Part shown: positions 63,771 through 64,000 of the stretch, one piece after another
Numbering within the stretch: the stretch's first letter is position 1
How the letters are laid out: each line of letters begins with the position of its first letter
Assembly: GCA_037349315.1 (NCBI GenBank)
Contig: JBAIAC010000056.1
Location: 3,076,501 to 3,140,500, forward strand
Source: Chelydra serpentina
Taxonomy: Eukaryota > Chordata > Testudines > Chelydridae
DNA: 64,000 nt
Reading direction: 5' to 3'
Made by a program: the position numbers and the translations under genes
The notes under the pieces: model-generated
Told to the model about the DNA's origin: nothing
Databases searched by the model: none
What the model saw: only the letters and a program-made list of their open reading frames with translations

Positions 63771-64000
63771 ATTGCAATGGGCAAACCAGCTGGGCTAAAT
63801 AAGACCCTGGCCTGACCAGCAGCTTCACCCAGACCCACCCCAACCCAGCATTTGGGAGAGGGTGGGAATGCCAGTGAACTTGGTTCTAAGAGACAGTTCC
63901 TGCCCCATGGCTCCCAGCTAGCAATTTAGGGCTCATCTACATGGGGAAATTGCCCGGCATAGCTGTAGCGGAATAACTCCTGTGCTGTAGCCTGTGAGCC

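Overview
The window looks like the nuclear genome of a turtle. It has a spliced vertebrate gene and many young CR1 LINEs ending in ATTCTATG-type repeats. It also has tRNA-derived SINEs whose 3' tail is borrowed from CR1, a pairing known from turtles, plus DIRS, Penelope, Gypsy, Harbinger and hAT debris. All assignments come from reading the sequence and from remembered family features; no search was run.

Host genes. Bases 333-13414 (+) carry the last nine coding exons of CFAP45 (CCDC19), a coiled-coil axonemal protein. The exons join in frame to 459 codons and a stop; the N-terminus lies upstream of the window. At 63584-63632 (+) there is one signal-peptide exon with a TATA-like box upstream. 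I read it as exon 1 of VSIG8, the Ig-superfamily neighbour that follows CFAP45 in the same orientation in mammals. The roughly 50 kb between them holds no host gene that I can support.

CFAP45 introns (0.5-13.3 kb) contain a MIR, a CR1-tailed tRNA-SINE, probable LTR-derived sequence and, in the last intron, a CR1 nested inside another CR1.

Intergenic 13.4-28 kb holds CR1 3' pieces, several hAT-type MITEs (one with a clear 8-bp target duplication), a solo LTR, an L2/MIR-like tail, a tRNA-SINE and Penelope 3' ends.

28-38 kb: a plus-strand CR1 sits in a CA-rich tract and is itself split by a minus-strand CR1 with a 787-codon open frame. Another CR1 follows, then a 31-bp minisatellite of about 30 copies that grew inside a dispersed repeat.

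38.9-55 kb: I interpret this as one old Gypsy LTR retrotransposon on the minus strand, from the 5' LTR near 54.99 kb to the 3' LTR near 38.88 kb. It has been broken by nested insertions: a DIRS element (itself hosting a 4.1-kb Harbinger, three hAT MITEs and a short Penelope insertion), two CR1 pieces, an older CR1, a Penelope fragment and another MITE. The Harbinger keeps an intact two-exon Myb/trihelix partner gene, while its transposase has three lesions.

56-59.7 kb: a nearly full-length CR1 (minus) has an intact 949-codon ORF2 (endonuclease plus reverse transcriptase) and the esterase part of ORF1. The ORF1 end carries a TTTAAAC heptamer in exactly the phase needed for -1 frameshifting into ORF2. 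ORF2 has no ATG ahead of its endonuclease domain. I consider this the best candidate for something worth testing.

60-64 kb: another CR1 fragment, a CACACT-rich simple repeat, a MITE with a palindromic core, and the VSIG8 promoter and exon 1.
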